DNA of 64,000 nucleotides from Pterois miles. Its lineage: Eukaryota; Chordata; Actinopteri; Perciformes; Scorpaenidae. Below the pieces are notes generated by a model. It ran no database searches and was not told the origin of the DNA. It saw only the letters and a list, made by a program, of their open reading frames with translations. Positions 12,770 through 25,375 of this stretch are shown here, piece after piece. Each line of letters opens with the position of its first letter. The first letter of the stretch is position 1. Position numbers and translations under genes: made by a program. The DNA is taken from the NCBI GenBank assembly GCA_947000775.1, contig CAMQGK010000242.1, positions 3,245,501-3,309,500 of the forward strand, read 5' to 3'.

Positions 12770-13495
12770 AGGCTGTCAAAGTTAAAGCGATAATAACACC
12801 TCAATGCACACTTGTTTTAACTCCACTAATTTCTTTCACGCATTAACATAACATGCGATTTTTAGGTTGTAGAGGCTCGGTTTTAAAGCTACAGTGGAAA
12901 TACTGGTATCATATGAAACTAGAAAGGAATCCACTGATACCAACCATGTCGTACTAGCTGGTCAGGAATGGGGCTAAATGATGCTCCAAACTTATGCTAA
13001 ACTTTGGTGAGGAAAAACTGTCATGGCCGATTTCAAAGGGGTCGTTGACCTCTGACCTCCAGATGTGTGGATGTAAATGGGTTCTCTGTGTCCCCACCAG
13101 TCTCCCCTTTACAGACATGCCCACTTTCTGATAGTCCCAGTCAGTCTTGATCAAGTCATAGTCAAGTCTGCACTCTGACACACTGACAGCTGTGGTTTCC
13201 TGTTGGACTGCAGTTTGCCATTTTATGATTTGAGCATATTTTTTATGTTGAACAATATTTGTCATTGTTTTGTGTTGGTAATTGATTTCCAACAATAAAT
13301 ACATATGTATGTACATTTACATAAAGCAGCATTTTTGCCAACTCCCATGCTGACAAGAGTATTAAGTACATGACAAACCTCCTTTTAAGGTAAATTTTGG
13401 AGAGAAAACAAATGTATGATTGATTTTAATCACAGTTAACTATGGACAATCATGCAATTAATCGCAATTCGATATTTTAATTGATTGGCATCCCT
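12770..13495 (-). mobile_element. Non-autonomous hAT-like DNA transposon, family X copy 2
   Basis: Aligned in reverse complement to the 8.13-8.86 kb element along almost its whole length. Shared blocks include GGAAAAACTG, GACCTCTGACCTCCAGATG, CCCCTTTACAGACATGCCCA and the AGGCTGTCAAAGTTAA terminus. The right terminus is CCAATC...AGGGATGCC when read on the - strand. Its flanks show no convincing 8-bp duplication, so they have decayed or the ends are slightly off. The 120-codon frame on the - strand is within the repeat and is not a gene. Confidence 0.75.
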
Positions 13496-14729
13496 TAAAT
13501 ATATATATTGGGCAAAATAACTGTCAGTTGATTTTTGGGTTCACCTGCCACTTGTCTTTAAATCTAGACTTAGAAACCAACCACAGGTCTTATAACCTCA
13601 TTTAGTCGTTCGGGAATCGCTGAGGAGTTGACTGAGGTTTTGCATTAAAGTCGTTTTTGAGGCCACAGAAAGAAGTGGCCCTCTCCTTGGCAGTAATGAC
13701 TTGGAGAATCACTTGGAGAGAACTGAGCAGTGGCAGCAGTAACTGGATCAATGAAGAGACTGCAGTTTGAAAATAGGGGTCGCCGTAATCAATTAGACTC
13801 CCAACCGCTGCTGCTAGAATGGTAAAACAACAGCTGGAGGAGAATCTCAGTCGCTTTCCTACCTATTTACTTAACTGTTGTTTTTCTGTCATACATTCTG
13901 CCACTGACCGCTTTCTCTCCTTATTCCCTGCATCGGTTACCCCCTCATAAGTTTTACTTTTTACCCACTGCTTTTAATTATTGCTCTCAATGACCAAACT
14001 GACATGTTTTGTATTGTAAAACCCAGACAGCAGCAGGGGGATTCAAAGTTTAGACATTTCACTGCCCGAGGCAGCACAGATTGAAGCTTTGCATACAAAG
14101 TTGAATCCATGTCCCTAAAGTCTGTTTGTGCCCCTCACTGTCTTTCTGCGCTGCTTCTCTGTTTTCACTGATTTGCCATCGCAGGGTACACGCCGGGTCC
14201 AAACACACTGCGAGTGTCAAATATGTTTAATTGGTTGCCTGCTGTCTCTACACATCGCTTTTTTTCTGCAAACTTTTTTTTTTTTTTTCACTGTTCTCTC
14301 CTGCCTGGATGCTTAACTACCTGTTAACCATGCATAACGCTGATGCCGTCCCCATGTGGTGACACAGCAGGCGTTAGACCACCTCAGTGTGAATTTGTGA
14401 ATATGTTTTTAATCTAAAGCCTCACGTCTCATCTGTCCACACAGTCGCTGATTCAGCTCATTAGCTGTGTGAGGATGAAAAATGCACAGTGGTTGTTTTT
14501 GTCATTAAGTATTGTTGTTGGTGGGTAATGTTGTTCAGTTTTTTTGACATTGATTAAGCTTTAATGCAAAGAATGCACACGGGACATAGAAAATACAGGA
14601 GATCAGTTTTCCCTCTCTTCTCCTCTCTCTCATTCTTTCTTTTATTTATTTTGTCTCATCATCTCATCAACTAAAAAAAAAAAAAAAAAAGCCAAACTAG
14701 CCTGAACCGAGTACTTAATGTCAACAGCA
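13496..14729. other. Non-coding stretch, no gene seen
   Basis: Unique AT-rich sequence with homopolymer runs (T near 14270-14288, A near 14672-14689). No coding signal. Confidence 0.5.
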
Positions 14730-14730
14730 A

Positions 14731-14788
14731 TCACACACACACACACACACACGCACACGCGCACACGCACACACACACACACACACAA
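14731..14788. repeat. (CA)n microsatellite, interrupted
   Basis: CA array with CG interruptions. His-Thr repeat frames across it are artefacts. Confidence 0.95.
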
Positions 14789-14870
14789 GCCTCAAACACT
14801 AGGGCGGCACTATAAATGGTTTATGTCACAATCTTTGTCAAGCACCCCCACCACCCATCACAGTATCACA

Positions 14871-14871
<1 letters not shown>

Positions 14872-14914
<43 letters not shown>
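14872..14914. repeat. (CA)n microsatellite
   Basis: About 21 CA units, 83 bases after the previous CA array. Confidence 0.95.
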
Positions 14915-14916
<2 letters not shown>

Positions 14917-15101
14917 CCTCAAGCATCAGCCATGGAATTGAAAAGCCTCTTCAGAAAACATAATAGAGCTGTGGCAGCCCTGCAGCATGTATGTGTGTGT
15001 GTTTGTGTGAGCAAATGTGCGTTGCTGTAGTCTTCAAGGATGCGTAAATGGATCACTGAATGGTCGAAGAGATTTGACCTATTTGCAATGACAGCTACGT
15101 T

Positions 15102-15103
<2 letters not shown>

Positions 15104-15185
<82 letters not shown>
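15104..15185. repeat. (TA)n microsatellite
   Basis: About 40 TA units, followed by a short GT array at 15195-15210. Confidence 0.95.
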
Positions 15186-15191
<6 letters not shown>

Positions 15192-15210
15192 CACAGTGTG
15201 TGTGTGTATG

Positions 15211-16334
15211 AGCAATCTGCAAAATGTGAACCCTCAAATGATGCTGTAATTGGTTTTAATGTCTTCCCATATGGATTTCACATATGGACTAATTAATTTG
15301 CATTTTTACATCCGAGTGAGAGTGTTATCCACAATGACTTGTAATGGGAGCGACAGCAGATCAATGTTTAATTTGTTTATCGTTAAAATTACAAGCAACA
15401 CATATGCCATGTCATGACCAAAGCTATAGTGTACTGACAACACCCCTGTTGCCCCTGAGAGCAGGTCAGACAAAAAAAGAGCTTTCAGAGTGAAGTAGCT
15501 TAGGATTTTCTGTTATCTGCCATTATTCAGATGCATCATTTAGATAGAAAGATAAATAGATAGAGAGGGGGGAGGGGGGTCGCTGCATTGCTTGCAGAGA
15601 CTTGGCTGATGAATAACCCATCTGCCTGTCATTACCACTAGAGCTACTAGTGCTACACGCATACACACAGCCGAATCTGTCACAGATCCTCTCTAAACAG
15701 CCTCAGGGGATCCAGGGCAAGATTAAGTGAGGCGAGAGAGCCGAGGCGCTGGGTGTGTCCTGGGCTGTAGATGAGCATAGAAAGGCTAAAGCAGGACAAA
15801 ACCTACTGGGAGGTTAAACACCTGTTCCCCTGCCGGCACATTTTCTGGCAAACCACTTATTTTTAGTGTGTCGTTAAACTGAATCTCAAAGGCTCTTTTG
15901 TGCTTTTGATAGCCAATTGTGACATTAACTGGCTACAGTCAGAATAATTTGTAAAGCTGACGGGCTTCAAGAGACACTGGCGTTGCTATTAGCAAGTTAC
16001 CGGTGGCCTCCGGGAACCCTGATGGCTTGTGTGGATCTACAGCCTTTTGAAATGAGGCCCTTCCAGCAATCGATTGAGGTAAAGTGTTTGAGGTTGATTA
16101 GAAACATGACCAGAGGTCAAACCAATCTAACAGGGGTTTAAAGCATGTTAACAGGAACACATGTTCACTCATTTTCAAGATGTAAAAAAAATAAATAAAT
16201 AAATAAAAAATAAGCTTTGATTTATTTGTGTCAGCCTTGCTAATTTAGATCAGTTAGGACGGGTCAGTGAGGACTTTTAGATCTTTTACAAGTTCTGTTT
16301 TACAGGCATTGTGAGCCACAAAATAAATTACAGC
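15211..16334. other. Non-coding stretch, no gene seen
   Basis: No coding signal. The region 15640-16140 is low in repeats and of balanced composition, so it could hold constrained non-coding DNA. An AAAT-rich short repeat lies near 16185-16210. Confidence 0.5.
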
Positions 16335-17010
16335 TTCAGTAGGCAAACCTTTTTTGGCACCATTGGTCAAAAATCCCATAATAACCTTTCAGCATATTAT
16401 AATCCAAGTGTTCTGAGAGAAAAGTAGACTTCTGCAACTCCTCGTGGCTCTGTTTTCACGCTTAAAAAAGTCTAACCCGTGATGGGAGACTGACCAATCA
16501 CAAGTAATTTCAGAGCGAACATTTCTATTGAGCATTCCTATTGGCTGTACTCTGGCTGGTGGGCGGTGCTCGGTATTTCTTCAACTGAACTCAACATGGC
16601 TGCTGGTTCACAAACTTTCTCATTTTACAGCTAAACAGTAACTACACAATGTTTCTGAGAACATGTGTTTTTGTAAATTGTGTAAATTTCTCCACTGTGG
16701 GACTAATAAAGGAATATCTTATCTTATCTTATGTGAGGAGAGAAATAGTCGTTACAGTAACAGAATGTTGATTTGCATTTGATCAGCGCTGCCTAGTGTG
16801 ACCATTTGATCAGAGTTGGTGAGTGATTGACAGCTGCTCACAGATGGCAGAGTCCAGATCAGCTCTGATTGGCTGCTTCCTCGGTTTGTGAAGTCTTGCA
16901 GATGCCATTAGGAGCAGCGGAGGACACAGAGGCACATGAGTTTTTTTTTTTCAGATTACCTATCTCATGCACTATTGTCAGGCTCCATGTCTATCCACTA
17001 CTGCTTTAAC
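16335..17010 (+). repeat. Old dispersed repeat (family Z), interrupted by a retro-tail insertion
   Basis: From memory of fish genomes this resembles a widespread repeat. Landmarks are CACCATTGGTCAAAAATCCC, CTCATTTTACAGCTAAACAG, TTTGATCAGCGCTGCCTAG and AGGACACAGAGGCACATGA. There is no second copy in this window and I cannot search, so the identity is recollection. The copy is split at about 16667-16731 by a short retrotransposon tail. Confidence 0.45.
16667..16731 (+). mobile_element. Severely 5'-truncated LINE/SINE tail insertion
   Basis: About 60 bases ending GGGACTAATAAAGGA then (TATCT)n. The same GGGACTAATAAAGGA tail ends the family A SINEs in this window (on their - strand). The pentamer ATGTG occurs on both sides (before the T-rich start and after the repeat), a plausible 5-bp target duplication. 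Confidence 0.6.
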
Positions 17011-17210
17011 CGTAATATTTAATTAAAAATGCATCTGATACTTAGAAATGAATTGTATGTTTTCCACTCATGATGATGATCTGATATGTATAAACTTTGT
17101 CTGGCAGTAGGATCCAGAGTTTGACATTTGCATATGAAGCTCACTAAAATTTCATGCTGTAATAGTGACGATAAGGCAAGCACGTACTTTGGTTAGGATA
17201 GAATTATAGT

Positions 17211-17233
17211 GGTAGTAGTAGTAGTAGTAGTAG
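17211..17233. repeat. (GTA)n microsatellite
   Basis: About seven GTA/TAG units. Confidence 0.9.
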
Positions 17234-20212
17234 GATTTGTCTAAAGTCAGCATGATGCTTTCTAATGGTTTAATAACCCATGCCTTAAATCACTTAGCAT
17301 GAAACGCCTGACAACAGATGAAACATCACCCTGGAAGATAGACAAATACTACTAAAAACACTGGAAAATCAAATGAAAGTGGAAGGGGAGAAAATTGTTT
17401 CAGTAGAAGAAGATTTGATTCACTGGGACTTGCAATATTTCTTGAGGAGGTGAGTTTTCAGTTATTATTGAGCTCTCCATCTTTTACCAACCCCACACAA
17501 TTTCCTGGGAAACCTGCCGATTGTTTTGTTATGAACTATTTTAGTGTTTGTTGCAACTTACAGTAATTTAAATTCCTCAAGCTGTTCTTGCTTTTCCGCT
17601 GCAGCCTGAAAACCAGGGCTGTGGGCAGTTATCCTCTAGTTTAATCAATCCAGCAAGTGGACAGTTTGTTGGCTCTATAATAGCCAACATTTGGAGGTCA
17701 TGCCTGGTGTTCAGACTCCAGAGTGTGAGAGACGGGTAGACAGGACACAGAGTGAAGGAAAAAACAAACCCGTCTAGAGTCAGTTTATCCACCTTAAAAA
17801 AGAGTTTACTTTTGTTGTATTTTTCTTGGTGACCTACATTTTATCTTACGTTAGACTGACATGGGAACGAATCAGCACTACAGTTCTTGGCATGGCAGCG
17901 ACAACACAGCGACGACATGTAACATAAGCTGTACTGCGACTTGTCTGCATATACCCTAAAAAAATGACTATCATGATTACATGCATAGATTCAAAATGTT
18001 TTTGAAAGCCAATAATGCGTGGGAGCTGGAAAGTGTCCCCCTTACAAATGTGAACACACACACACACACAAATGTGCACATTAATTGTGTAAAGTTCAAC
18101 AAAACTGACTAGTATGTGCATTTCTGTCTTTGTTTGTTTCACTGATGACAAAGTAACATGAGGCTGAATATATACTGTATGTTGTACTTTATATTGAACA
18201 CTTTTCAGAAATGTTTATGTGTGTATGTGTTTTAAAATGCAGCACACATACAGCTACTACGAATGATGCCATCACATTTTCTAACTCTTCTAGGGATGTA
18301 TACCTTGCAAAAATCACTGGGATGCATTTTCCCCTCACATGTACCGGCCAACCCTACACAGATTACGTGTGATTTTAAATATCTGGACCTCATAGTGAAG
18401 CGTTGCTTTGTTCCCAGCGACAACAGCAGGTGTAACATGATTATAGAAATACAGAAAGTGGAATTGGAAAGAGAGAGTGGCTCCTCCAAGGACACTGTAA
18501 TGACAGACATTCACTTCTCAATGTGACTTGGATTTCCAACTTTCTATCTGCGCCACCATACACCCACAAACACACACCTCCCCGCTTCCTCCAGGCCCTT
18601 TGTGGTCGGCTGTTTGAATCATTTCATATGTGTGTAGAACAAGGGTACTTTGTCTGCCTCTGCCGTACTTTCCTGACACACACCGACACTTCTATGCACA
18701 CAAAGACAAAGATAAAGGGAGAGGCATCATTACCTGTGAGCACAAGTGGGTATGATGACATCCATATGCAACACCCAGCCATTCCTATTTGTGTCTGTCT
18801 CTCTCCTGATCTCTAAATCTACACACAATGCTAATTTAGATGAAACTCTCCTTTGGAAAAGTAAAGCTTTGGCAACAGCAAAACCAAACAATGTCTCCAG
18901 TGTCAATAATTGAATCATATAGCTCTGAAATGATTAATAAGACATCTTGTGTTTGAGTGTAGCTACACAATAATAAAAACCTAATAAAATCAGAAACTGC
19001 TCCAGATGCAGCTTCACATCGCAACACTTTTTGAAACATACAATTATTGATTTTGGATTATATTATATTATTTAACACATTTTACATACCACACAGAACC
19101 TTCCTTTAATTTGAACGTCTGGCAGTGTATAAAATAATATTAATTATTGTAAAAAAAGATTATTATAAAATGTTAATTGAGAGTAAATAGCTAAAAGGAT
19201 TACAGTTTTTCAATTTACAATGACATAAATGAATAATAAATAAATAAAGGATATAGTCACAAACCTAAAACAAAGTACAGCACACTTACTTACTTACTTC
19301 TAGTGCCTCTTCACTGTCACCTGGCTTGTAGTAGACATCCATCAACCATGTTTTAGTTAGAAAACAATCGTCTGGATAAATGCTTAATGCTTACATTGCA
19401 CAGAAGACACAAATCATTGAATCAGTTGTACAGGTTATTATAGTGAGGCATCTGATTTGTAGCTCTTTACAGCTACATCAGAAGTCTTTATTGTTGAATT
19501 GAGCATCTAGCTGTGTCCTGCAGGGGTTGTCCTTTTCTATATCTGTTTGGTAAAACCGAGACGACGTGGAACAAACACTTCACCCACTTTCAAATCAGCA
19601 TCTCTGCATATTGAAATGCACCGGGAAGTATCCTGATGTGTTACAACATGCTAGGTAAACAAACACCTAATTTGAATAGGCAGAAAAGGCCATTCATGTT
19701 GAGGAACACATTCCCATACATGGCAGTGTATCAGAAAATGGTCTCTGTGGCTGCAGGGAGGTTGAAATTTAGGGTGAAAAGGTCGAGCAGTGTGAGCTGC
19801 CACTCACTGTTCAACAGGAACAAACAGAGATTAAAAAAGACCATAAAAAGACCAACCATTTACATCACACTCAACTCATTTGTCAGCCGATTACTGTGTA
19901 TGTGTGTGTGTGTGGTGTATTCTCTAACCTCCTACTGTGTCTGCCTGTAGGTCTGACACACACACCATCACAATGCATGTCCCTTTTACTGCAGCTGACT
20001 GGAGTGTTATGTAAATGAGTGACGTTTTATGCTCTTTCTCTCTGTTTCTGTCACACAAAAAACACTTTACTACATCACCACCCTCTAGGTAATGGTTACT
20101 ACCAACCACTGTCGCTATAACGATAGCCAGGCCTCCCTCCAGGACCACCCAGACTGACAATTTTTAGAAAGCGTTGGTCCTTTTGGTTAATATGAACTTG
20201 CTTGTAACTGTT
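17234..20212. other. Non-coding stretch, no gene seen
   Basis: Small frames on both strands resemble nothing I know. There is a short CA array at 18055-18071, an AT-rich zone at 19030-19260 and a GT array at 19900-19915. No RNA gene or clear mobile element. Confidence 0.5.
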
Positions 20213-20300
20213 GGAGGGGGCTGGGTGGGTCAAAAAATACCAGTGTTTTGCCCAGGAGACCAGCGTTCGTGTCCTGTGTGAAACCAGAGGTTAGCGTTGA
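20213..20300 (-). repeat. Fragment of dispersed repeat family Y
   Basis: On the - strand it reads CACAGGACACGAACGCTGGT, then CTCCTGGGCAAAACACTGG, then a GACCCACCCAGCC end. It matches the other Y fragments in block order. Confidence 0.6.
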
Positions 20301-20325
20301 TTTATTTGTCACGGGACTTCTGTAC

Positions 20326-20558
20326 TTAAAGAACCAATGTGTAACATTTAGGGGGATCTACTGGCAGAACTGGAATACAATATTAATAAGTATGTTTTCT
20401 TTATTGTAAAATCACCTGATGATAATTGTTGTGTTTTTGTTAGCTTAGAATGAGGCCTTCGTATCTACTGTACATAGGGAGTGGGTCCTCGTCATGGAGT
20501 CTGCCATGTTTCTCCTCCATGTTTCTACAGTAGCCCAGAACGGACTAACTAAACAATA
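20326..20558 (+). repeat. Probable dispersed fish repeat
   Basis: It opens GAACCAATGTGTAACATTTA and ends TACAGTAGCCCAGAACGGAC. I recall this block order as a common fish repeat, but it has no second copy here. It is sandwiched between two family Y fragments. Confidence 0.4.
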
Positions 20559-20775
20559 ACTTTTCCTGCTGGGTCCATGATGTTACTTGATGCCATCGCC
20601 GCTGCTCTCTCTCTCTTGCTTCACCACTCACTTCCCATGAACACACATTTGCCGGCCAACATTGCGATCCAGCCGGCCAACATAGCGATCCAGCTCGCTT
20701 GGCACACGGGAGATTCATTAAGTTGCAATCTCCTCACCTCACTACCAGATCCAACACGCTGGACCATAAAGCAAC

Positions 20776-20850
20776 ACTACTTCTGTAGTTATTTTAAACC
20801 AAATCACAATCTTTTCCACAACCTAACCAAGTTGTTTCCTGTCTGTACAA
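20776..20850 (-). repeat. Fragment of dispersed repeat family Y
   Basis: On the - strand it reads ACTTGGTTAGGTTGTGGAAA followed by GGTTTAAAATAACTAC. This corresponds to the left half of the + strand copy at 32.5 kb. Confidence 0.55.
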
Positions 20851-22200
20851 AAACTGACATGTGATACTGGAAATTTGTAGGAAAACATACAAAAAAATGA
20901 GGAATAACTTTACTTAAGATATCATATACAGTATATCATATGAACGATTGTATCAAGATACACTGGAGTGGTTGGCAGGACTTTAGAGCATCTGCAGATG
21001 AAGTAATCCTAAATAAATGTTAAGTCAAATCACATCAAACGAAGCAGTGTTTTTGAGCTAAGTGGACTATTTCACAGCAAAGTAATATGTGCATGTCAAA
21101 TTGAAAAAGTTCTATAATCAACACTGTTAACTATCTAATGAGACACAGTGAGGATTTTCATGCTCTTATGACCAGAAGTGTTTCTTTAAGACCTGTTGAA
21201 GAGGTGACTGTCACGCTGAGGGTGGAAAACCAATTTGAATTCATTAGATGAAATCAGTGGTCTCAATAGAAACCAGGCAGTTCTTCATTAGCTTGCCAAT
21301 GCATTTGGAAAGCTCTGGTAATGGATTGCACTGCTACTCTGCATGAGTTTGAAGTCTGTCTCTGTTTTGTTAAAAAAAAAAATCTGACAACCCGTGATCG
21401 TGCTCTGACTTTTAGTACACCTGTTTCTTTTAGTGCTGTGATGCACATCAGTGTGACCTTTCCTCTGATAATACAATGGAGATGAGGCCAGCGCTAAAGA
21501 GGGGTGTTTCCTGGCATCCAGTATATACAGACTTAGCATTTGATAAACATGCGAGTGCTAGAGATGGCAGGGTGAATGCAAATGTTATTCGTCAACATGA
21601 AGGAGTGCATGCAATACAAATGAACAAAAAAAGGTGTCAAAGATTTTTTTTTTTTTTTAGGACAAACTTAAAATTTTTAATTTCTACTCTGAAAGCACAT
21701 CTGTCTTTTTTGGGGGGGAAGTGAAAGTCATTCAGTTCTTCCACAATGTTAAAATTCTTGTTTCTGCAAAGGTTTTAACCAAGAAACATAACAAACAAAC
21801 ATCCTGATTTTCCCGGGTGATTCACATTTTCCTGATTACCTCCCGGGGTCACAGTGCTCCCACATTTCTCCTGATTTATAGCAGTTCCACGTCTTTTTTT
21901 CAGCCTGTTTCTGGTGCTTTACAGTGTGTATTAACTCTTCTGTTTCCACCCAGATGGCAGTAGAACCACGGTGTAGTTTGAGCTGCGCTCGCCACACATA
22001 ACAGCATCACAGCAAAGCCGTTGTGGCGCAAGCCGTCGGAAATAACAGGTTTCAGAGCACAGTGCTGTTTCTGAAACTTCAGTGAAGGAGAGATGGAGAG
22101 AGAGATGCAGAGTAAAACAGAGAAATACTCAAGCAGGGGCAAACAATGAACGAAAACTGATGAATATTGTTTTAAACCAGAGATTGTCAGGAAGTATAAA
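20851..22200. other. Non-coding stretch, no gene seen
   Basis: AT-rich sequence with a T run at about 21644-21658. No coding signal. Confidence 0.5.
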
Positions 22201-22204
22201 TGTT

Positions 22205-22712
22205 AATCTTATAGTTTCCGGTTGCATGCTTTTATTTTGGCGCACTTCCTGTTTTGTTTGCATTCTAACCTCTCCTCTCGTTGCAGTCACTTCACTCCCT
22301 GCCCTGCTTGTCTCCTGCCTTCACGTTAGAGCACCTCCTCCCGTCCTGATTATCATCACTAGTCACCTGCGTCTGATCGTCATCCCCTGCCCTGATTGTG
22401 TCCACCTGTGTATAGTTATCCACCTCCCTCACCAGTATATAATGTGTCCTCCCTTTTCCTCCTGTGCCAGTTCGTCTTTAACTGTTTAGTAAAGCGTACC
22501 CGCCAGCTCCCAGTGTTTTTGTCTTCTAGTGTTCTGACCATAGCTTGTATTTTTGACTTCGCCTCTAGCCCGCCGATTTAACTCTGTTTGCCTCGCTGAC
22601 TGCCTTTTTGTGTAAGGACCTCCTGCTTGTAATAAAGACTTTGATTTTTGCCTGACACCCTGCCTCTGAATCTGCGTTTGAGTTCCACCTGAGTCCGTGT
22701 TCAGCCGTGATA
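22205..22712 (+). mobile_element. LTR-like segment, possible solo LTR
   Basis: This CT-rich block of about 500 bases has the order of an LTR. A TATA-like AGTATATAATG lies at about 22434-22444 and an AATAAA polyadenylation signal at 22631-22636, about 190 bases further on. A CCTGACACCCTGCCTCTGAA stretch follows and leads to a CAGCCGTGATA end. The exact ends and a target duplication are not clear, and no gag or pol frame adjoins it, so a solo LTR of a Gypsy-like retrotransposon is the best reading. The 135-codon frame crossing it is not a gene. Confidence 0.5.
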
Positions 22713-23391
22713 GAGATTCACATAAATTAGCATCAGAGAGGCGAAATATTTCGTTGTCTTTCCTGAGCTTTAAAAGTAAAATAGAAAAGTTAAAAGTAAA
22801 AGTAGGTCTATTTAACATAAAATGCTGTTGCAGTATTTTGTTATATTTAAAATATCACCAGAATTCAGGAAACAAAGTCTCTGAAACTATTTTATTTCTG
22901 GGGGAGGACCACCAATCCCCCAGTTTGGTCTTCCTATTTTTGAGGTCTCAGGGTTGGTAAGTATGATCTTGAAATGCATATTTTCATTTTTACCATCACT
23001 TATTTAACAACAAAAAGATTGTGTCACTTCTGTCTTAAACACACTGCTCAGGATTCAGAGTGTATTTAGTAGAGAGGTAAGAGCAGGAGAAAGAGAAAAG
23101 GAGTGAGGGATTTAAAGGGTGGAAAGGAAAAAAAACAAGAGAATGTGAAATTTGAGAAACAGTGGTGGGGAATAAACCCAGACTTTGCTTAGCATGTCCA
23201 ACCAATCAAGAGTACCAGAAATAGCTCGGCCCTTTTGCCAAACCCACACATGCACACTGAGGAGCTGGGGGCCACCGCCATGGAAAAACTGCAGCAAATT
23301 AGCAGTCTGAGAAAACAATATGTCTGCAGAGAAAAAGAAAGAAAGGAAGAAGTGAAAATGGCATCCCCCCAAAGCAGGTAGGTTTAAGTGA
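22713..23391. other. Non-coding stretch, no gene seen
   Basis: Unique sequence ending in a purine-rich GAAAG tract (23325-23360). No coding signal. Confidence 0.5.
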
Positions 23392-23397
23392 GGGGGG

Positions 23398-23448
<51 letters not shown>
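23392..23448. repeat. G run and (TG)n microsatellite
   Basis: A run of nine G bases followed by about 24 TG units. Confidence 0.95.
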
Positions 23449-23449
<1 letters not shown>

Positions 23450-23505
23450 TTGCTGTCAGACTAGGTTTGTCTCAACGAAGCTATTCACAGCTGGCAAAAC
23501 TGACA

Positions 23506-23506
<1 letters not shown>

Positions 23507-23546
<40 letters not shown>
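23507..23546. repeat. (CA)n microsatellite
   Basis: About 20 CA units, in inverse sense to the TG array 60 bases upstream. The two could pair as a hairpin. Confidence 0.95.
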
Positions 23547-23547
<1 letters not shown>

Positions 23548-25195
23548 GGATCCCTACAGTGATGAAGAAGTGAAACCTGCACCAGTAGATTTTCCACTCC
23601 TTGTTCTCCTTTTGCTTCATTTCTTCTTTCTATTCTTCATCTTCCCCATCTCCCATTTTTATATCTTTCCTTCCTCATTTCTTTCCATTTTTGTTTCCAT
23701 GTCGTCCTCTTCGTCTTCCCTTTAAATCTTCATTTGGTTTCAGGTTCACTAAAAAAAGGCCATGAAGCACTGACTGAAGCTGCAGCACTCCTTTACATTA
23801 TTTCCAGTAGATTTCATCAAAGTCAGATCTGTCTGTGAACTTCCCGGAGGAGGAAACAACCTTTCCAATCACAACTCCAGTCAGTCATTCCAGTCTTCAC
23901 TTCTTCTTGTAGCTGAAAATGCTTCTTATCAAGAGCTAATAAAGTGTTTCAGCAACCCCCCATACACATACCCACCATGCCTGTCTTTTCCTACCAGTGC
24001 TCGCCCTAATATGCTCTTATCTTGCAGCTAAAAAGCTTTTCTACTTCACTGCTTTGCTCTCATTTCTCTCCTGCTCGCCTGCCTCCTACTATGCTGCTGC
24101 TGCTGTTTGTAATCTAGGAATGTTACTATATCCTGCTATTGCTACAAGAGTGTCAGTTGCATGTAGGAAGAGTCAGCACACTCACTTTGGACAGGATATC
24201 GTTATAAAAGTATTCAGTAAGACATATAGTCCACGTAGTGGACAGAAAAGTTGTGATGGTCCATCTGCCTCTTACTGTGTTTACAGTCCAAGTCCATTGT
24301 GTTAATGGCAAGACCCAGCTCTGACCCCCCCACAGCTGAAAACATGCGGCCTTACCTACCTACCTCAGTATGAGAGAGAGAGGTGGCCACTTGACCACTT
24401 TATATATTCAATTTCATTCTTGCATCTTGTTGCATTGCTTCCATTTTTATTGTTAACTAAAGTTGAATATTTTATTTAATTTCTGTATTTCATTTTTAGC
24501 TTGTAACTTTAGATTTTTCTTGTTCTTTCTTGTCTACCCAGATCGGCATGGTGTGGTTGTATATCACACTTAACGTTACAAAAACAGCAAACTGCCTTTA
24601 AAATCGTCCCCCACTCGAGGGCAAAGTCCACTCTCTCTTTTTTCAGTCTTTGTTGTACTTTTTGCCATATTTCACTCACTTATTACCTGGCACTGTTAAA
24701 CTCCATCAACCCCTCTGAAGGGTCAGTCATCAAGCCCAAAAAAACGCTACGCACGACTACCAATATTTGTAAGCAAATTTTGTGAGAACAGGCCAAAAGT
24801 CGTGTATAATAATAACTCTAGTGTGTTGAGGTCATGCCAGTGACCTGAATTATACAGCTCTGCTTGTCTGTCTGCTTATCTTCCTGCTGTCTGTCTGTCA
24901 GTCGTCAGTCCGTTCGTGTCTGTGCCTTCAGGCTTCTGTCTTTTATTGTTCGGGGCAGATAAAGAGATTGGGTCGCATGGAAAAGAGGCCTAAAATCACT
25001 CACACACACGGAGGCATGAAGGACCACGCACACACAATCAGATGGTTCTTGGGATGAAAGGGTCATTGTGGTAGCTCAGCTACAAATCCTGGCAGCACTC
25101 AGCAGTCGACAGCTAAAACACACACATACACACAATACAAAATTCTTGTTGGACAAAACGCTCCTTGTCTTAAAACCTGAGAGTGTGACCCGTCT

Positions 25196-25198
<3 letters not shown>
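23547..25198. other. Non-coding stretch, no gene seen
   Basis: A pyrimidine-rich tract (TTC/CTT) lies at 23590-23745. The 102-codon frame near 24.0-24.3 kb resembles no protein family. Nothing else is supported. Confidence 0.5.

Positions 25199-25272
<74 letters not shown>
25199..25272. repeat. (CA)n microsatellite
   Basis: About 37 CA units. Long His-Thr and Cys-Val frames across it are artefacts. Confidence 0.95.
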
Positions 25273-25274
<2 letters not shown>

Positions 25275-25375
25275 CCTGCACACATGCACTGGGACTCATA
25301 AAGGTGGATTACCCTCATTTACAAATGTATGGCTTTGTGACTGATCCATTAGCAAAACTAGTGGGAGCAAACCCA

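Noticed and set aside
12954..13316. 120-codon - strand frame
   Set aside because: It lies within the hAT-like family X element and its sequence is non-coding in the other copies.
18232..18526. Overlapping frames of 87 and 92 codons on opposite strands
   Set aside because: No domain, no splice context and no homologous family that I recognise.
22082..22489. 135-codon + strand frame
   Set aside because: It lies mostly inside the LTR-like segment and has no domain.
25199..25272. Possible CRISPR-like or satellite array
   Set aside because: A simple CA dinucleotide array, without spacers or longer repeat units.
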